A stretch of 64,000 nucleotides of DNA from Persicaria tinctoria (GCA_037127255.1 JBANSL010000019.1:16577001-16641000), one strand, 5' to 3'; shown: positions 36,619 through 46,945, numbered from the stretch's first letter. Numbers and translations: made by a program. Notes: generated from the letters alone by a model not told the origin.

Positions 36619-37206
36619 GGTCTCTCCCCAACCTATGGCCGCTCGTCGTATTTGGCTTTCGGTTTGTTAAAACATTATCTCATGGTTTTCTATGTGGTTG
36701 GATTGTGATGTTCTTTGTTTGGAAACTTCTGTTCTTTGAAAACGTCCGTGGTGTGGACACTTATGTTTGTTTCAAAACTTATGTTGTTGGTTGTAATGTC
36801 TTTTGTTGACGGTTGGTAGGATGTGTTGTGATTGTAATGGTTAAAACTGGTATTTATGGTTCGCGTAAATTAGTTTCTGCTTACACCCAAGGTTGATTCT
36901 TTTATTTTATTTTCGCTAAGTTTATGTTTGCATGAATGTTATAATTGGTAATATTATACGAAACTATTGGGCAGATACCAAGACACTTTTTGCGAGATAT
37001 AAACGGAATATTGGCAGGATGTCACTTGCAGTTAGGTTGAGGAGGAATTGGGAAGATAACATAAAAGTAATGGTCGGCTAGGTATAAACTATTTGGTAGA
37101 CACAAAGAAGATAGTGGTAGGACGACATGAGAAATACTTAATAGATCCGATAATTCATGTGACTGTGGCCAAAACATGCGAAACCCCCAACCTTCCATCA
37201 CAATTA
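36619..37206. other. Interval between convergent Ulp1-like and MURA genes
   Basis: Presumed 3' flanks of both genes. Contains TTGGTAGGATGTG, ATTGGCAGGATG and GTGGTAGGACG variants of the dispersed word; no coding sequence. Confidence 0.6.
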
Positions 37207-38945
37207 CTAGCAAAACCTGTATTCGCCCTTCGACGGATAGCGCTTCGTCTTCGGCCTTCCAGGTGCACGCTTCACCACCGGTGGCAAGCAAATCCTCGCA
37301 GCTATTTCTGGAGGCACCACCCATGTGTCACGAGGTGGCACTGGGTAGACGACATTGACATAGCACGCGCGCCAAGCCTCAGCCCTGTATAGAGGATGGA
37401 AGAGGGAGTATGGGTCGATCCGACGTACCTTGTCCGCGGCGAGGGCATGTGCACATGGAATCTGGTCAATTTGAAAGTGCTTACATGTGCAACTCTGAGC
37501 GGAAAGGTTGACCAGCCAGGCGGACAGCCCTTTACGGACGTCATACTCGTGTTCGCTCAAAGTCTTCACCTCAAGACAAATAGCCTGCATGGCGTTTTTC
37601 CACAAAACGGTATCCACATGGTCAGTGACAATCTTGTCGGGATTTGAACTTAGCTCCCGGCGCATCACGAACCACTCACCCACTTTGTCGAGTATGCTGT
37701 CCATCAGGGAGGTGACGGGCAGTTCACGAGGCTCAAGGAATACCGAGTTCAAGCACTCGACATGGTTTGTGGTGGTCACGTTGAACCGATTGGCGGGATA
37801 GAAAGCTCGGGCCCAATTGGAGAACCCGACCAGCTTAATGTAGTCAGCACCAGTGGGCGACTTCTCTCTGAATGCTTCGAAGTGGCCATTGAACTCTGCA
37901 ACGGTGTACGCGTTTGTCATTAGGAAGAACAATTTTTTGTAGGCCACCCGCCTTGTGATATGCCTTCACATTCTGCTATAGATGGTAAGTGCAGCGGCCA
38001 TGCTTTGCGAAGTCATAATTCGCTCGAATTCCCTTCGTGATGCTCATGTGCCTGTCGCTTACCCACACCACATGGCTCTCATCCGGGACCACGCGTTTCA
38101 TTTGACGGAAAAAAAAAACCCCAGGATGCGTAATTCTTCCCGTCGAAAATGGCAAATGCAACGGGGTATATGTTATGGTTTGGGTCTTGGGCAGTCACAA
38201 ACATCAAGCAACCACGATACTTCCCCTTCAAGAAACTTCCATCCACCGAGAATACCTGCCAATGTCAAGCAGCTTGATAAGGTCAGATGGAATTTTGAAA
38301 TTGGTAAGATAATAGGACATAGTGGGTAGGATAAAGGGACACAGTTGGTAGGATCATAAACGGTAGGATGAACTGTGACTATTGGTTATACATGTATTGG
38401 AAGAACAAATGTATACAATTGGTAAGATAAAATGTGACATTTGGTAGGATAATAAAGTTGCGAGGGCGTACCTGTCTGAGGTGTGGGATGATTGTCTGCC
38501 AAACACCCAAGCTAACGAACGTATACTTGAATTGATGGTTATCATCACGGACTAATGTGGTTATGGTCCCGGGGTTTGCTCGCTCAAGCATGTAAAGGTA
38601 TGAGGTCATCCGATCGTAGCTCTCTTTGTAGGTCCCGTACAGGTCGTCCCGTGCGGCTTCCTGCGCTCTACGTGACTTCCAGTAGATGTAGTCCACGCCC
38701 AACCGAGACTTCATCATCGTCCTGATTTGACGGGGACGCAGCTCCTTCCCCGACCCAGCAAAACTGCAAAGATGGGATCAATGAGTTACACCAAAAAATT
38801 TCCACCAACACATACTACATGGGCGGGGAACAAGACGCCAGTTTAGGAACTTACTCGGACACCAAACTCTGCCCCATCAACTTGTAATTGGCGTTGCGCT
38901 GGTAGTTTCTCACGACACTAACCTTGCAAGTGTGCGTTGCACTGG
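37207..38945 (-). pseudogene. MURA-type Mutator-like transposase
   Basis: Three minus-strand exon blocks: about 38945-38852 (SATHTCKVSVVRNYQ, the zinc-binding N-terminal part), 38764-38472 (GSGKELRPRQIRTMMKSRLG ... LVRDDNHQFKYTFVS) and 38255-37207, with GT-AG edges. The MULE catalytic core shows VFSVDGSFLKGKYRGCLMF, the second Asp in VVWVSDRH and, near the C-terminus, the SWIM zinc finger CTCKHFQIDQIPCAHALA. Breaks: a shift at a 10-base T run (minus strand, near 38110), an in-frame TAG after CTYHL near 37975 and a shift near 37945. It is convergent with the Ulp1-like gene, the arrangement expected if both came from one MULE. Confidence 0.8.
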
Positions 38946-38954
38946 CATTTTCCC

Positions 38955-40072
38955 CTCATAAATAGGGTTGTGCATAACCGGGTATCCGACACGACACGAC
39001 ACAGTATGCCGGATACCCGAAACCTATAAGACTAAAAAGGCCGATCCGAACACGGCACGATAACTACCGGGTATCCGACACGAAAACACGAAACGGTTTC
39101 GTGTCGGATACCCGTATAACACGACACGACACGGTATTATAAAAATCTAGGTTTTTTTTGTGTTTTTTTTTTATGAATGCCTGTACAATGAAGTCTTGAA
39201 GATTAAAGCAACTTCCTTCATCTTCGCGAGGTCATTGTTGATCGTTGTCGGTAGGTCGCGCTTCGTCGGGATCAATCAGGAAAGGATGGGCGAAAGACGA
39301 GCCCCTCTCGATGGCTTCGATGAGGACAAACAGAGGGCCTTCATCCTCAAAGGAGTTTGTCGGCGTGTTTCTTCATCTTCGGGCGGGAGAAACGAGGGTG
39401 AGATTATGGAAGTCTTCGGTGCTCGACATCAATTTTTCCATTGGAGATCTCGAAAATGGGGTTTGAGGGAAGCAGGGAGAGGCATTTGAGATCTGGTGGG
39501 GAGAGAAAGGTTAAAAGAGAAGTTGAGAGAGTAGTGAGGGCAGCAATGGGAGGGGTCTTCTGAGCGAGCGAGCGAGAGAGGGGGAGAACATTCAGATTTG
39601 ATGGGAGGGTGAACAGTTACTGGGGCGGCGAGGGCCTGAAACGCTTGAAAGAAAACCCTAGCAGCAGTGCTATATATACAGAGAAAAAAATAAAAAATAA
39701 AAGCCTGAGAAAAAATCGGAACTCGGATTCGAACTCTAGACCACGCTACTTGCCCCCACACTCACACGCAAGCAGCAAAACATCCAACCATCTGGGCAAC
39801 TTGAGTTTTATGATACATAGAGACATTTATTTTATATGTATTATTATATAATACTTATATTTAAATAAATAATAAAAAAATTATCGTGTCGTCTCAGATA
39901 ACCGACAAGGGAAATATGCCGATCCGAACACGACACGATTTTTGTCGTGTTTTACCGTTTCGTGTCATAATCGTGTCGTATCTATATCGTTTCGTGTTTT
40001 TTCATATCGTTTTATTGCGGTTTCGTGTCGTGTCAGTCGTGTCGTATTTTTCTGCACGACCCTACTCATAAA
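38955..40072. mobile_element. hAT-type element with 8-bp TSD
   Basis: Element 38963-40064 starts TAGGGTTGTGCATAA and ends TTCTGCACGACCCTA, imperfect inverted ends. CTCATAAA flanks both sides (38955-38962, 40065-40072), the 8-bp duplication of hAT transposons. ACACGACACGA-type subterminal words occur at both ends. No transposase is inside; 39160-39500 has only a low-complexity frame. It lies next to the first MURA exon. Confidence 0.9.
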
Positions 40073-40460
40073 TGCTCCCCCCTTCCCCCCAATGAAGAAC
40101 CCCGTTTTGGCGCCAAAATTACACTGACAACCGCCAAAAGAGCTATTGTCAATCCACTCCAAATTTCTCCAAAATTTCAGGTATGGTAGGATATGTTAAG
40201 CCTATTGGTATGATAACTATACGCTATTGGTAAGATAAATGTACCATATTGGTCAGACAGATGCTCTCCCTCTCCCCCCAATGAAGAACCCTGTTTTGGC
40301 GCCAAAATTACACGGACATCCCGCCAAAACTGCTACGGACAATCCCCTCCATATTATCTCCAAAATTTCCATCTATGGTAGGACATGTTTGGCCTATTGG
40401 TAAGATGAATGTCTTCTATTGGTAAGCTAAACGTGTCCAGTTCTCAGAAATGAAGGTAAT
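40073..40460. repeat. Tandem duplication, about 187-bp unit
   Basis: The unit starting near 40074 (CCCCAATGAAGAACCC, then GTTTTGGCGCCAAAATTACA) recurs from about 40261. Each unit ends in several ATTGGTA(A/G)GATA words. A further copy of the leading CCCCTCATAAATGC phrase lies at 40594. Confidence 0.8.
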
Positions 40461-41123
40461 GCTTTGCCCTCACCTTTCCACTCGTCTCCTATGTTGGCTC
40501 TTTTTTTTTGAGAGCATTTAATAAGGAATGACACCCATCAATCAAGATTTTATAAGGGTTGATTGACACCCTTAATTCCAATCATTTGAATTTCCCCTCA
40601 TAAATGCCCCCCCCCCCCTTATTTCCTTACTTTATTGGAGCTACACCCCAATTCCTCTTACATGTCCAGCACCTCCCCCTCCTGATTTCTCTCAGCCAAA
40701 AGATGGAGCTACAGTGCTGGCCTCACCTTCACCTGCTACTTCCTCTCCCGGTTGCATTTTTTATTTGCAAAAATTAACCACTTTCTACCCCTAGCAAATA
40801 AACAAGGGACATGGCTAGTTGTGCAAAGTTTTTTTTTTTTGGTCTAGTTATGCAAAATGGGCAATTTTTTTTCTTTCAAGCGTAAAGGTCCTAATACTAT
40901 GGATATATAAGATCCGTGATATTATGGTTATGTGATAAAATCAACATTTTGTACTAGTGAATTGAAATGATAAATTTGATTTAATGTAAGTTTCTCCATT
41001 GAAGAGTGCGAATGTGTATAATTAATATTAATGTTCGGTATGGAATATATTGAGCAATTCGATAGTCGGTCAGACCAAATCTGTTGGTTAATATTGTAAC
41101 AGGGTGTTGAATTTTGGTTATTG
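40461..41123. other. CACTA right end and flank
   Basis: 40500-40620 contains a short inverted repeat around CAATCAAGATTTTATAAGGG. 40600-40850 is low complexity. The CACTA terminus is at 40959, followed by AT-rich flank without genes. Confidence 0.5.
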
Positions 41124-41295
41124 AAAACAATGGGGGAGTTAAAATCCAAGGTTTACCTTGCTCCCTACCACTGGGTCGAGTCTGTCAGTACAAACCGGTT
41201 TACCTAGTACGTGGCTCTTGCCGGCTGGGTCACGTGCTCGGGGTTTGCAACCGAAGGTGGGTTCCTCGTCATAAAAAAACAATGGGGGAGTTAAA
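41124..41295 (+). mobile_element. Short retroposon (SINE or LINE end) with perfect 20-bp TSD
   Basis: AAAACAATGGGGGAGTTAAA is repeated exactly at 41124-41143 and 41276-41295, bracketing a 132-bp insert that ends CGTCATAAAA into an A run. TSD length and A-tail show LINE-machinery insertion. GGGTTTGCAACC near 41240 is only weakly box B-like, so whether it is a SINE or a truncated LINE tail is open. Confidence 0.75.
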
Positions 41296-42177
41296 GTTGA
41301 GAGGGGAGTTGAGAGAGGGTTTGGGGTGTTGATAGGTCGTTACAATAACTATGAAATTTAGTGTAATGAGAAAAAAGTGGCATAGTAACATGGTATTGTA
41401 AATGTGTATCGTGTTACAAGAAATATTGTATCGTGTTACAAGAAATATTATATTGTGATGCCATATTGTCATTGTTAATGTGTTTATTGACGCACATAGG
41501 TATGAAGCAAATGCTTATAACGACACACGGTTTGTTGGAGAGAAAGGATGGAAAGCTATTTTGGTGAATCAAGATATACAGAAGTTGATTAGGATTATTG
41601 TTGATAGATTCAACATTGATCTCAAAGAAGATGAAGTTACAAGTTAAGATATACGGTTTGAGTTTCAACATTGACCGCAAAGAAGATGAAGTTACAAGAT
41701 ATACGGTCTGAGGAGTTATGGAGATTATTGTTGTAATCTCACTTAAAAGATTTTATTGTAACAAATCCTTATTTATTTTTTATTCTATTAATTATCATTT
41801 AAAAAAAAGAAGTTGAGGACAATTAAGTAAAACAACAATAAAAAGGGTCTACTTACCTAAAATATTAACAATGGGGTTTACAAACTAATAATTTTATTAA
41901 AAGGGGTCTTAATCCTCCAATTTTCTCAAAGGGGCAATTGAAGCTTTTGTAATATTAATTCATTTTATATTAAAAAACATATAAAATAATTTGTAAATTG
42001 TAATGGGCCATTTGCATAAATAACCTTTTGTTGCAATCTTTGCACGCCAGCTAGGAAAGAGGGAAGAAAAAGGGAAAGACGGGAAAGAGGAAACAGAAGA
42101 GGAAGAAGACGATGATGGATTCACTAGCCTAGACCACCGAGAATCATCGGCACTTCACCATCTGTCTCTGGCCCTCT
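41296..42177. other. AT-rich interval with a small tandem duplication
   Basis: A unit including AAAGAAGATGAAGTTACAAG is repeated with an offset of about 57 bp (about 41609-41665 and 41666-41715). No gene is supported. Confidence 0.6.
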
Positions 42178-42606
42178 ATGGTATCGGTAGGGAATCCAAT
42201 CCGATCTCAGGAGATCGACGACCAGCTCGTTGTCAATAGTATGTCGATAGCCCTCACATCGAACTCTCCAGATCTGCTCAAATCCGACAGGCTAAAGTCG
42301 ACGGATGATGAAGAAGGCCTTCATACGCTCGAGGAATCGCCCAATCCAGTAGGTGATGATTCAGCCAAGCCTGCGCTTGCAAAAGAAATCATCAATTCGA
42401 CCGCTCACCAAGTGTTCGATAAAATGGCTTTGCATCAATGGGGAGCAGGGAGATCGAGGTTAGTATGGAAACTGGTGAGATCGTTCAACCAGGAAGCATC
42501 CCGACAGGTAACTCTGGTAATGGGCCATGGCTTGGCCGCTTGCCACATGTATACGCAGGATCTGGACTGGGTGATGCATTGTTTCACCCATTTTGTAAAT
42601 GATTAG
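42178..42606 (+). CDS. Hypothetical 142-aa frame, unrecognised
   Basis: A single open frame preceded by a purine-rich leader (42060-42115). It is Ser/Asp-rich at the N-terminus, with KMALHQWGAGRSRLVWKLVR in the middle, and has no signal peptide or membrane segment. It lies just upstream of an aminopeptidase-like fragment and may be the start of the same captured or chimeric transcription unit. I do not recognise a family. Confidence 0.25.
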   Translation: MVSVGNPIRSQEIDDQLVVNSMSIALTSNSPDLLKSDRLKSTDDEEGLHTLEESPNPVGDDSAKPALAKEIINSTAHQVFDKMALHQWGAGRSRLVWKLVRSFNQEASRQVTLVMGHGLAACHMYTQDLDWVMHCFTHFVND

Positions 42607-42842
42607 CAAAGAATCTAGTATTCTGGGATGGTTAGACTTGTACCGCCAATGTTCCCTAGCACCCAATCTTTTGTGATTCTATATGAAAATATTGATGTTT
42701 CAAATCTTGTGTGGAAATCTCAGTTGCTTGATTTATTTTTAGGTTTGTATGGAAGTAAGCTGGCATAATGTTTATTTTCTTTCTTCACATTTTAAATGTC
42801 TGAGGAGTTGATTATTTTGTTCATATGATTCCCTTATGCAAC

Positions 42843-43245
42843 CAGAGAGCACTTGCTTCATATATTAAGAAACACGCCTACTCAAATGCTAAGACATAAG
42901 ACTTGTGGGCTGCTATTGAAGAGGAGTCTGGTGAACCAGTAACACATTTGATGAATTCATGGACAAAACAGCAAGGATATCCTGTTGTTTCTGTGAAAAT
43001 TAATGGTCAAAAGCTTGAATTTGAGCAGGTTCCTTTTATATCTCTTCTCTTCCTGCACTATCCTCTTCTTGTTTGTTTGTTTTTTTTAAAATTTTCCGTT
43101 GAATGGAATGATCAGTTCAAATCAATTCTAGAAGACTAATAAACCTTTGAATGGGTTGCAGTCTCGGTTTTTGTTAAGTGGTTCAGCTGCAGATGGCCAA
43201 TGGATTGTCCCCCTCACGTTATGCTGCAGTTCTTATGATTCTCGT
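42843..43245 (+). pseudogene. Aminopeptidase M1-like gene fragment, two exons
   Basis: The exon at 42843-43028 encodes RALASYIKKHAYSNAKT, an in-frame TAA, then DLWAAIEEESGEPVTHLMNS and WTKQQGYPVVSVKINGQKLE, ending at a GTTCC donor. After an intron the exon from 43162 encodes SRFLLSGSAADGQWIVPLTL. These are the last-third motifs of plant M1 aminopeptidases (APM1 type). The zinc-binding HEXXH domain is absent. The retained intron points to DNA-level capture or a truncated duplicate, not a retrocopy. Confidence 0.75.
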
Positions 43246-44018
43246 AACATGTTTGCTGTCTGTCATGTCTGAATAAACAGGTGACATGTTTATTTGTGTA
43301 GGTGTCATGTAGTAAGTGATGTTGTCAAAGAGGTGGTTGAGTTTGTCTGTGGTAATAGTCTTTATTTAATTTGTGATTTTGCCCATTTTTATTTACCATT
43401 AATAGTCAATGATCTTGTTAATACTAGCTAGAGTAGACATTCCCCTTGAATTAATCAAGCTTAGGATTTTTAGAATCGGCCCATTTGAAGGGTTGTACAT
43501 GTTTGGTAATTGTCCTCACATGGTATGCATTTATGCTTGAAAAGTCGAGAGAAATAAATAACTAAGGAGCTAAAGTGCATAAGTAAATCTCTATTGTTTT
43601 TATTGGTGCCTACTACCTAATGAGTAGTTACTACTAATTTGGAGTACCATCTCACATCGAATTTCTTTTTTTTTCGTCCTCACCCTATCTGTCATAGATG
43701 TTTGTTTATCTGGTTGTTTTCGATCAAAGTTCATGCTGCTTTTGATTGATGAAAAGTTGAATTGGAGTTAGTTGAAGGCTGAAAACAATTGACTCATTCA
43801 TCTCGCAGTTCAACCAAAATTGGGGTAGGATTTAGTGATGTGTTGGGATTGTCCCTTTGCAAATTGGTTGTTTATTGCTTCTGTTTATTATCTTTTTTGT
43901 TAGACTTTTGTGCAGTCTTTTGGAGCCGTTTTAGGAGCCGTTTGGTAGCAGTTTTAAGGGTTATAATTGGCTCTATTAGAAGTTGTTTTTTGGGCTGTAA
44001 TGAGCATTGTTAGGCAGT
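43246..44018. other. Non-coding interval
   Basis: Contains GTGACATGTTTA and GTGTCATGTAG words (43255-43320) of the kind that recur to 46.6 kb. 43915-44020 has loose repeats around GGAGCCGTTT. No gene is supported. Confidence 0.5.
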
Positions 44019-44517
44019 TCTGGAGCTAGGGATGGCAACGGGGTGGGTTCGGGACGGGGAGTACCCTCCCCATCCCCGTCCCCGTTTGCAAAATGTCTCC
44101 CCGTCCCCGTTCGGGGATCAAAAATACCCCTCGTCCCCATCCCCGTCGGGTCCCCGTCCCCGTTTAATTTTCCCCGTTTGCATTCCCCGCGGGTTTCCCC
44201 GTCGGGTTCCCCATTTAAAACCCATGGTTTCCCCCATTTAATAGAAAATTATAAGATATTTTTAAAGTTATGTAAAAAATATAACATAAATATTACATAT
44301 AATTTGGGATTTCATACTCCCTATCGGGGGTCCCCAATGGGGACGGGGCGGGGCGGGGATTGGGGTGGGGATTATTATCCCTGTCCCCACTCGGGGATTC
44401 ACTTTGCCCCCCATCCTCGTCCCCATCCCCGTTTAAAATCCCCATCCCCGTCCCCGTCGCGGAGATTCCCTGCGGGGAACGGGGAGTCCCCGCCCCATTG
44501 CCATCCCTATCTGGAGC
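44019..44517. mobile_element. hAT-type MITE with 8-bp TSD
   Basis: Element 44027-44509 begins TAGGGATGGCAACGGGG and ends with its near inverse CCCCATTGCCATCCCTA. TCTGGAGC flanks both ends (44019-44026, 44510-44517). The subterminal parts are runs of CCCCGTCCCCGT on both sides of an AT-rich centre. The Pro-rich frames it creates are not genes. Confidence 0.9.
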
Positions 44518-44605
44518 TGTGTTCTGAGCTGTAATGAGAAGAGGCTGAATTTTCATCATGTTTTATTGCTGCTTTATGGGGTATAAAAGTTTGCATTTTG
44601 ATAAA

Positions 44606-44674
44606 GCCTATTAGCTCAATAGGTAGAGCGATGTGCTCTTTCACAAAAATGTGGGTTCAACTCCCACATAGGCT
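44606..44674 (+). tRNA. tRNA-like sequence, Lys(CTT)-type anticodon loop, probably decayed
   Basis: GCCTAT at the 5' end pairs with ATAGGC at the 3' end. The D arm is GCTC/GAGC and the T arm is GTGGG-TTCAACT-CCCAC, a perfect 5-bp stem. Box A (TAGCTCAATAGGTAGAGC) and box B (GGTTCAACTCC) are good. The anticodon arm is abnormal: TGTG/CACA closes a 6-base loop CTCTTT instead of 7, suggesting a one-base loss around a CTT anticodon. It could be a pseudogene, an organelle-derived copy or a SINE head. Confidence 0.45.
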
Positions 44675-44734
44675 AAAATTAAAACAGGCAATAGAATTAA
44701 TTGACTTTGTTTTCATAGCTTTGCTTGCTCAATA

Positions 44735-45094
44735 GGAGAAGATGATCGATTTGCATTACCTGTCATGTTAATAAATATAACTTGTCATGTTAATAACATT
44801 ACGTGTCATGTTATTTTCTTTCAGAACTTTATTTTCTTTTAGAAAACAAAGTGTTGTAAGACAAGGTAGTGTTCTTTTTTTAGGCATCGGAAAGAGATCG
44901 TACTGTCTGAAATTTTGTTTTATGTTATTAATATAAGATGAATGCCTAAAACAAGAACACTACCATGTCTTACAACACTTTGTTTTCTGAAAGAAAATAA
45001 AGTTCTGAAAGAAAATAATATGACACGTAATGCTATTAACATGACAGGTTATATTCTTTAACATGATAGGTAATGCAAATCGAGCATCTTCTCC
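44735..45094. repeat. Long foldback: 153-bp inverted arms with 54-bp loop
   Basis: The left arm (44735-44887) and right arm (44942-45094) are inverted copies with few mismatches, beginning GGAGAAGATG and ending TTTAGGCAT. The arms contain CATTACCTGTCATGTTAA repeats. A transcript would form a long hairpin. A partial extra copy of the arm end follows at 45098-45165. Confidence 0.85.
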
Positions 45095-45097
45095 TTA

Positions 45098-46560
45098 CTG
45101 AAAGAAAATAACATGACAGGTAATGATATTAACATGACATGTTATACCCTTTAACATGACAGGTTAAATACAAAACCAAATTTTTTTATGGACCCTATCT
45201 AGGAACGATCCTATAGGCCTTCCTCTCATCTAACCAAATTGATTCCGTTGTTATTTAAAGAAGTATGAGTCTTTCTATCATCCTTTCTTGGTTACTTCTG
45301 TTGTTGAAATTTAAACAATTCTGAAAGGTGCTTCTGTTTCCATGACACTATCAATTGTTATCTATCTGAACATCTCAGTATTCATTCCTTGAACATGGTA
45401 TAGGATTATGCTATGCTTCAACTCGTGACATATGTATTTCATATTTAGCCATGGCCATTTATCACTGTTGTTTCTTCTGTATGACAGAATCGACAAAGTT
45501 ACTCTCAGATGCTTGCAAAGATTAAACATCTCAATCGAAGGAGTCAGATAACAAGACGGTTACTAAGGGAAGTGGGAACAAAGGACCCGGACTAGGCAAT
45601 TTGATTCTCACAGTAAAGGAACAATCATAAAGAAAGGCACTTTTTTCCGATTTCCATTTCCGTCAATTGATTTCATAATCAACCGGTAGCAATTAGCGCT
45701 GCGAAATTAAAATTGTTCACATATTTGGTGCTTGTTGCCAATAATTAATTTTCATTACGATTGTCATGTACAATCGAATAGGCGTCATTTATATCCTACT
45801 GGGTGACAATTGATGATCGTTGTGACATCACAAACACGTAAGTCAATAAACAAACAAAATGTGTCCAGTAGACAACAATAGGTTGTCCACTAGGGTATTA
45901 CAAGTGGGTAGTTGATTTTTACTGCTGTCATGTTAGGTCAATCTCATACAAATCAAATTTACATGCCACCCATCTATTTCATCATTCCAACCTGACAACC
46001 TCAGTCTTTGTACATGACACCAGTTAATATTAACATGATGTTGTGTTGTAAAGGGTGACCATGTCAATAGTAAATATTAACTGTCCACCCTGTGATTTTC
46101 TACTGGACACCATTCGGTTGTCTACTTGACACGTTTTAGGTTTTTCCTCTCTTCCGGGCTATCGTAATGAAAACTCAAAATCTTCTTTCTCCCTTCTAAC
46201 TTGATCAAAATCTCCGAGTTCTTATTGCAAAAAGCTAAGATGCATGTTCTTAAAAAGACAGGTTCTGGGAATGGGAGATGTAGTAAACACGAGAGTCATG
46301 AGCTACTTTCTAGTAAACATAAGGTATTGTGCGTGATTAAGGCATGATTTGCTAACTACATTAAGGATCAAAGCAGCTTTTGTGTAGTGTTAAATTAAAC
46401 TAATTCATGATGAAATTCAGATTTTTGTCCAACCTAGTTCACCCAATTACAGCTGTTATTTTACTGCATAAAATAAATAGGCCAACTGAGGAGTAAAATA
46501 CATTATGTGTCATGTAAATCCAATTTAGGTGACATGTAAAGTCAGTATGGGTGACGGGTA
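45098..46560. other. Non-coding interval with TGACATGT words and an exon-like block
   Basis: 45487-45595 is open after a CAG (NRQSYSQMLAKIKHLNRRSQ, ending in a TAG) and could be a last exon of an unknown gene. The rest is low complexity with dispersed TGTCATGT, GACAGGT and GTCCACTAG phrases. Confidence 0.4.
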
Positions 46561-46569
46561 TATGACGGG

Positions 46570-46945
46570 TATTTTTGGTGCTGTTGTCGTAGAAAATAGA
46601 GGAAAAAGTGCTCGATTTCGATAGAAAATTGTATAAATTTGTCCACAGAGCACCAAATCGAGTTCTGTAACTTCCTATAGCTTTTTAAAGATGTAATAAG
46701 CCTTTTTTTTTTATGGAAATTTGGCCAAAATGAGGTATGCTATTTTTTTGGGTGCTGCTGTCATAGAAAAGAGAGGAAAAAGTGCTCGGTTTCAATAGAA
46801 AATTGTGTAAATTCGTCCCTGTAAATTCGTATAGCTTTGTAAGGAGGTGATCACTCTTTTTCTTCATAAAAATTTGGCCAAAAATGAGGTATGGATTATT
46901 TTTGGTGCTGCTGTCATAGAAAAGAGAGGAAAAAGTGTTCTTATT
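46570..46945. repeat. Tandem repeat, three units of about 155-170 bp
   Basis: Units start near 46570, 46741 and 46896 with ATTTTTGGTGCTGCTGTC and GAGGAAAAAGTGCTCG. The third is partial. Confidence 0.8.

Larger units (their letters stand above)
27820..40962. mobile_element. 13.1-kb composite CACTA element carrying Ulp1-like and MULE genes
   Basis: The left end at 27823 is CACTAGTACAAA and the right end at 40959 is its inverted complement, 12 identical bases. AAT flanks both (27820-27822, 40960-40962), the 3-bp duplication of CACTA transposons. Inside both ends lie subterminal copies of TATCACGGAT or ATCCGTGATA (27845-28155; 40913-40922), the expected transposase-binding repeats. No TNP2 or TNPA sequence is inside, so it is non-autonomous. 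It holds captured exons (28570-30520), a DUF1985-Ulp1 gene (33001-36618), a MURA-type transposase (37207-38945) and a hAT insertion (38963-40064). Confidence 0.8.

Noticed and set aside
44007..44559. Pro/Gly-rich frames of 175 and 88 aa.
   Set aside because: They are translations of the CCCCGTCCCC runs of a hAT-type MITE with a clear 8-bp TSD.
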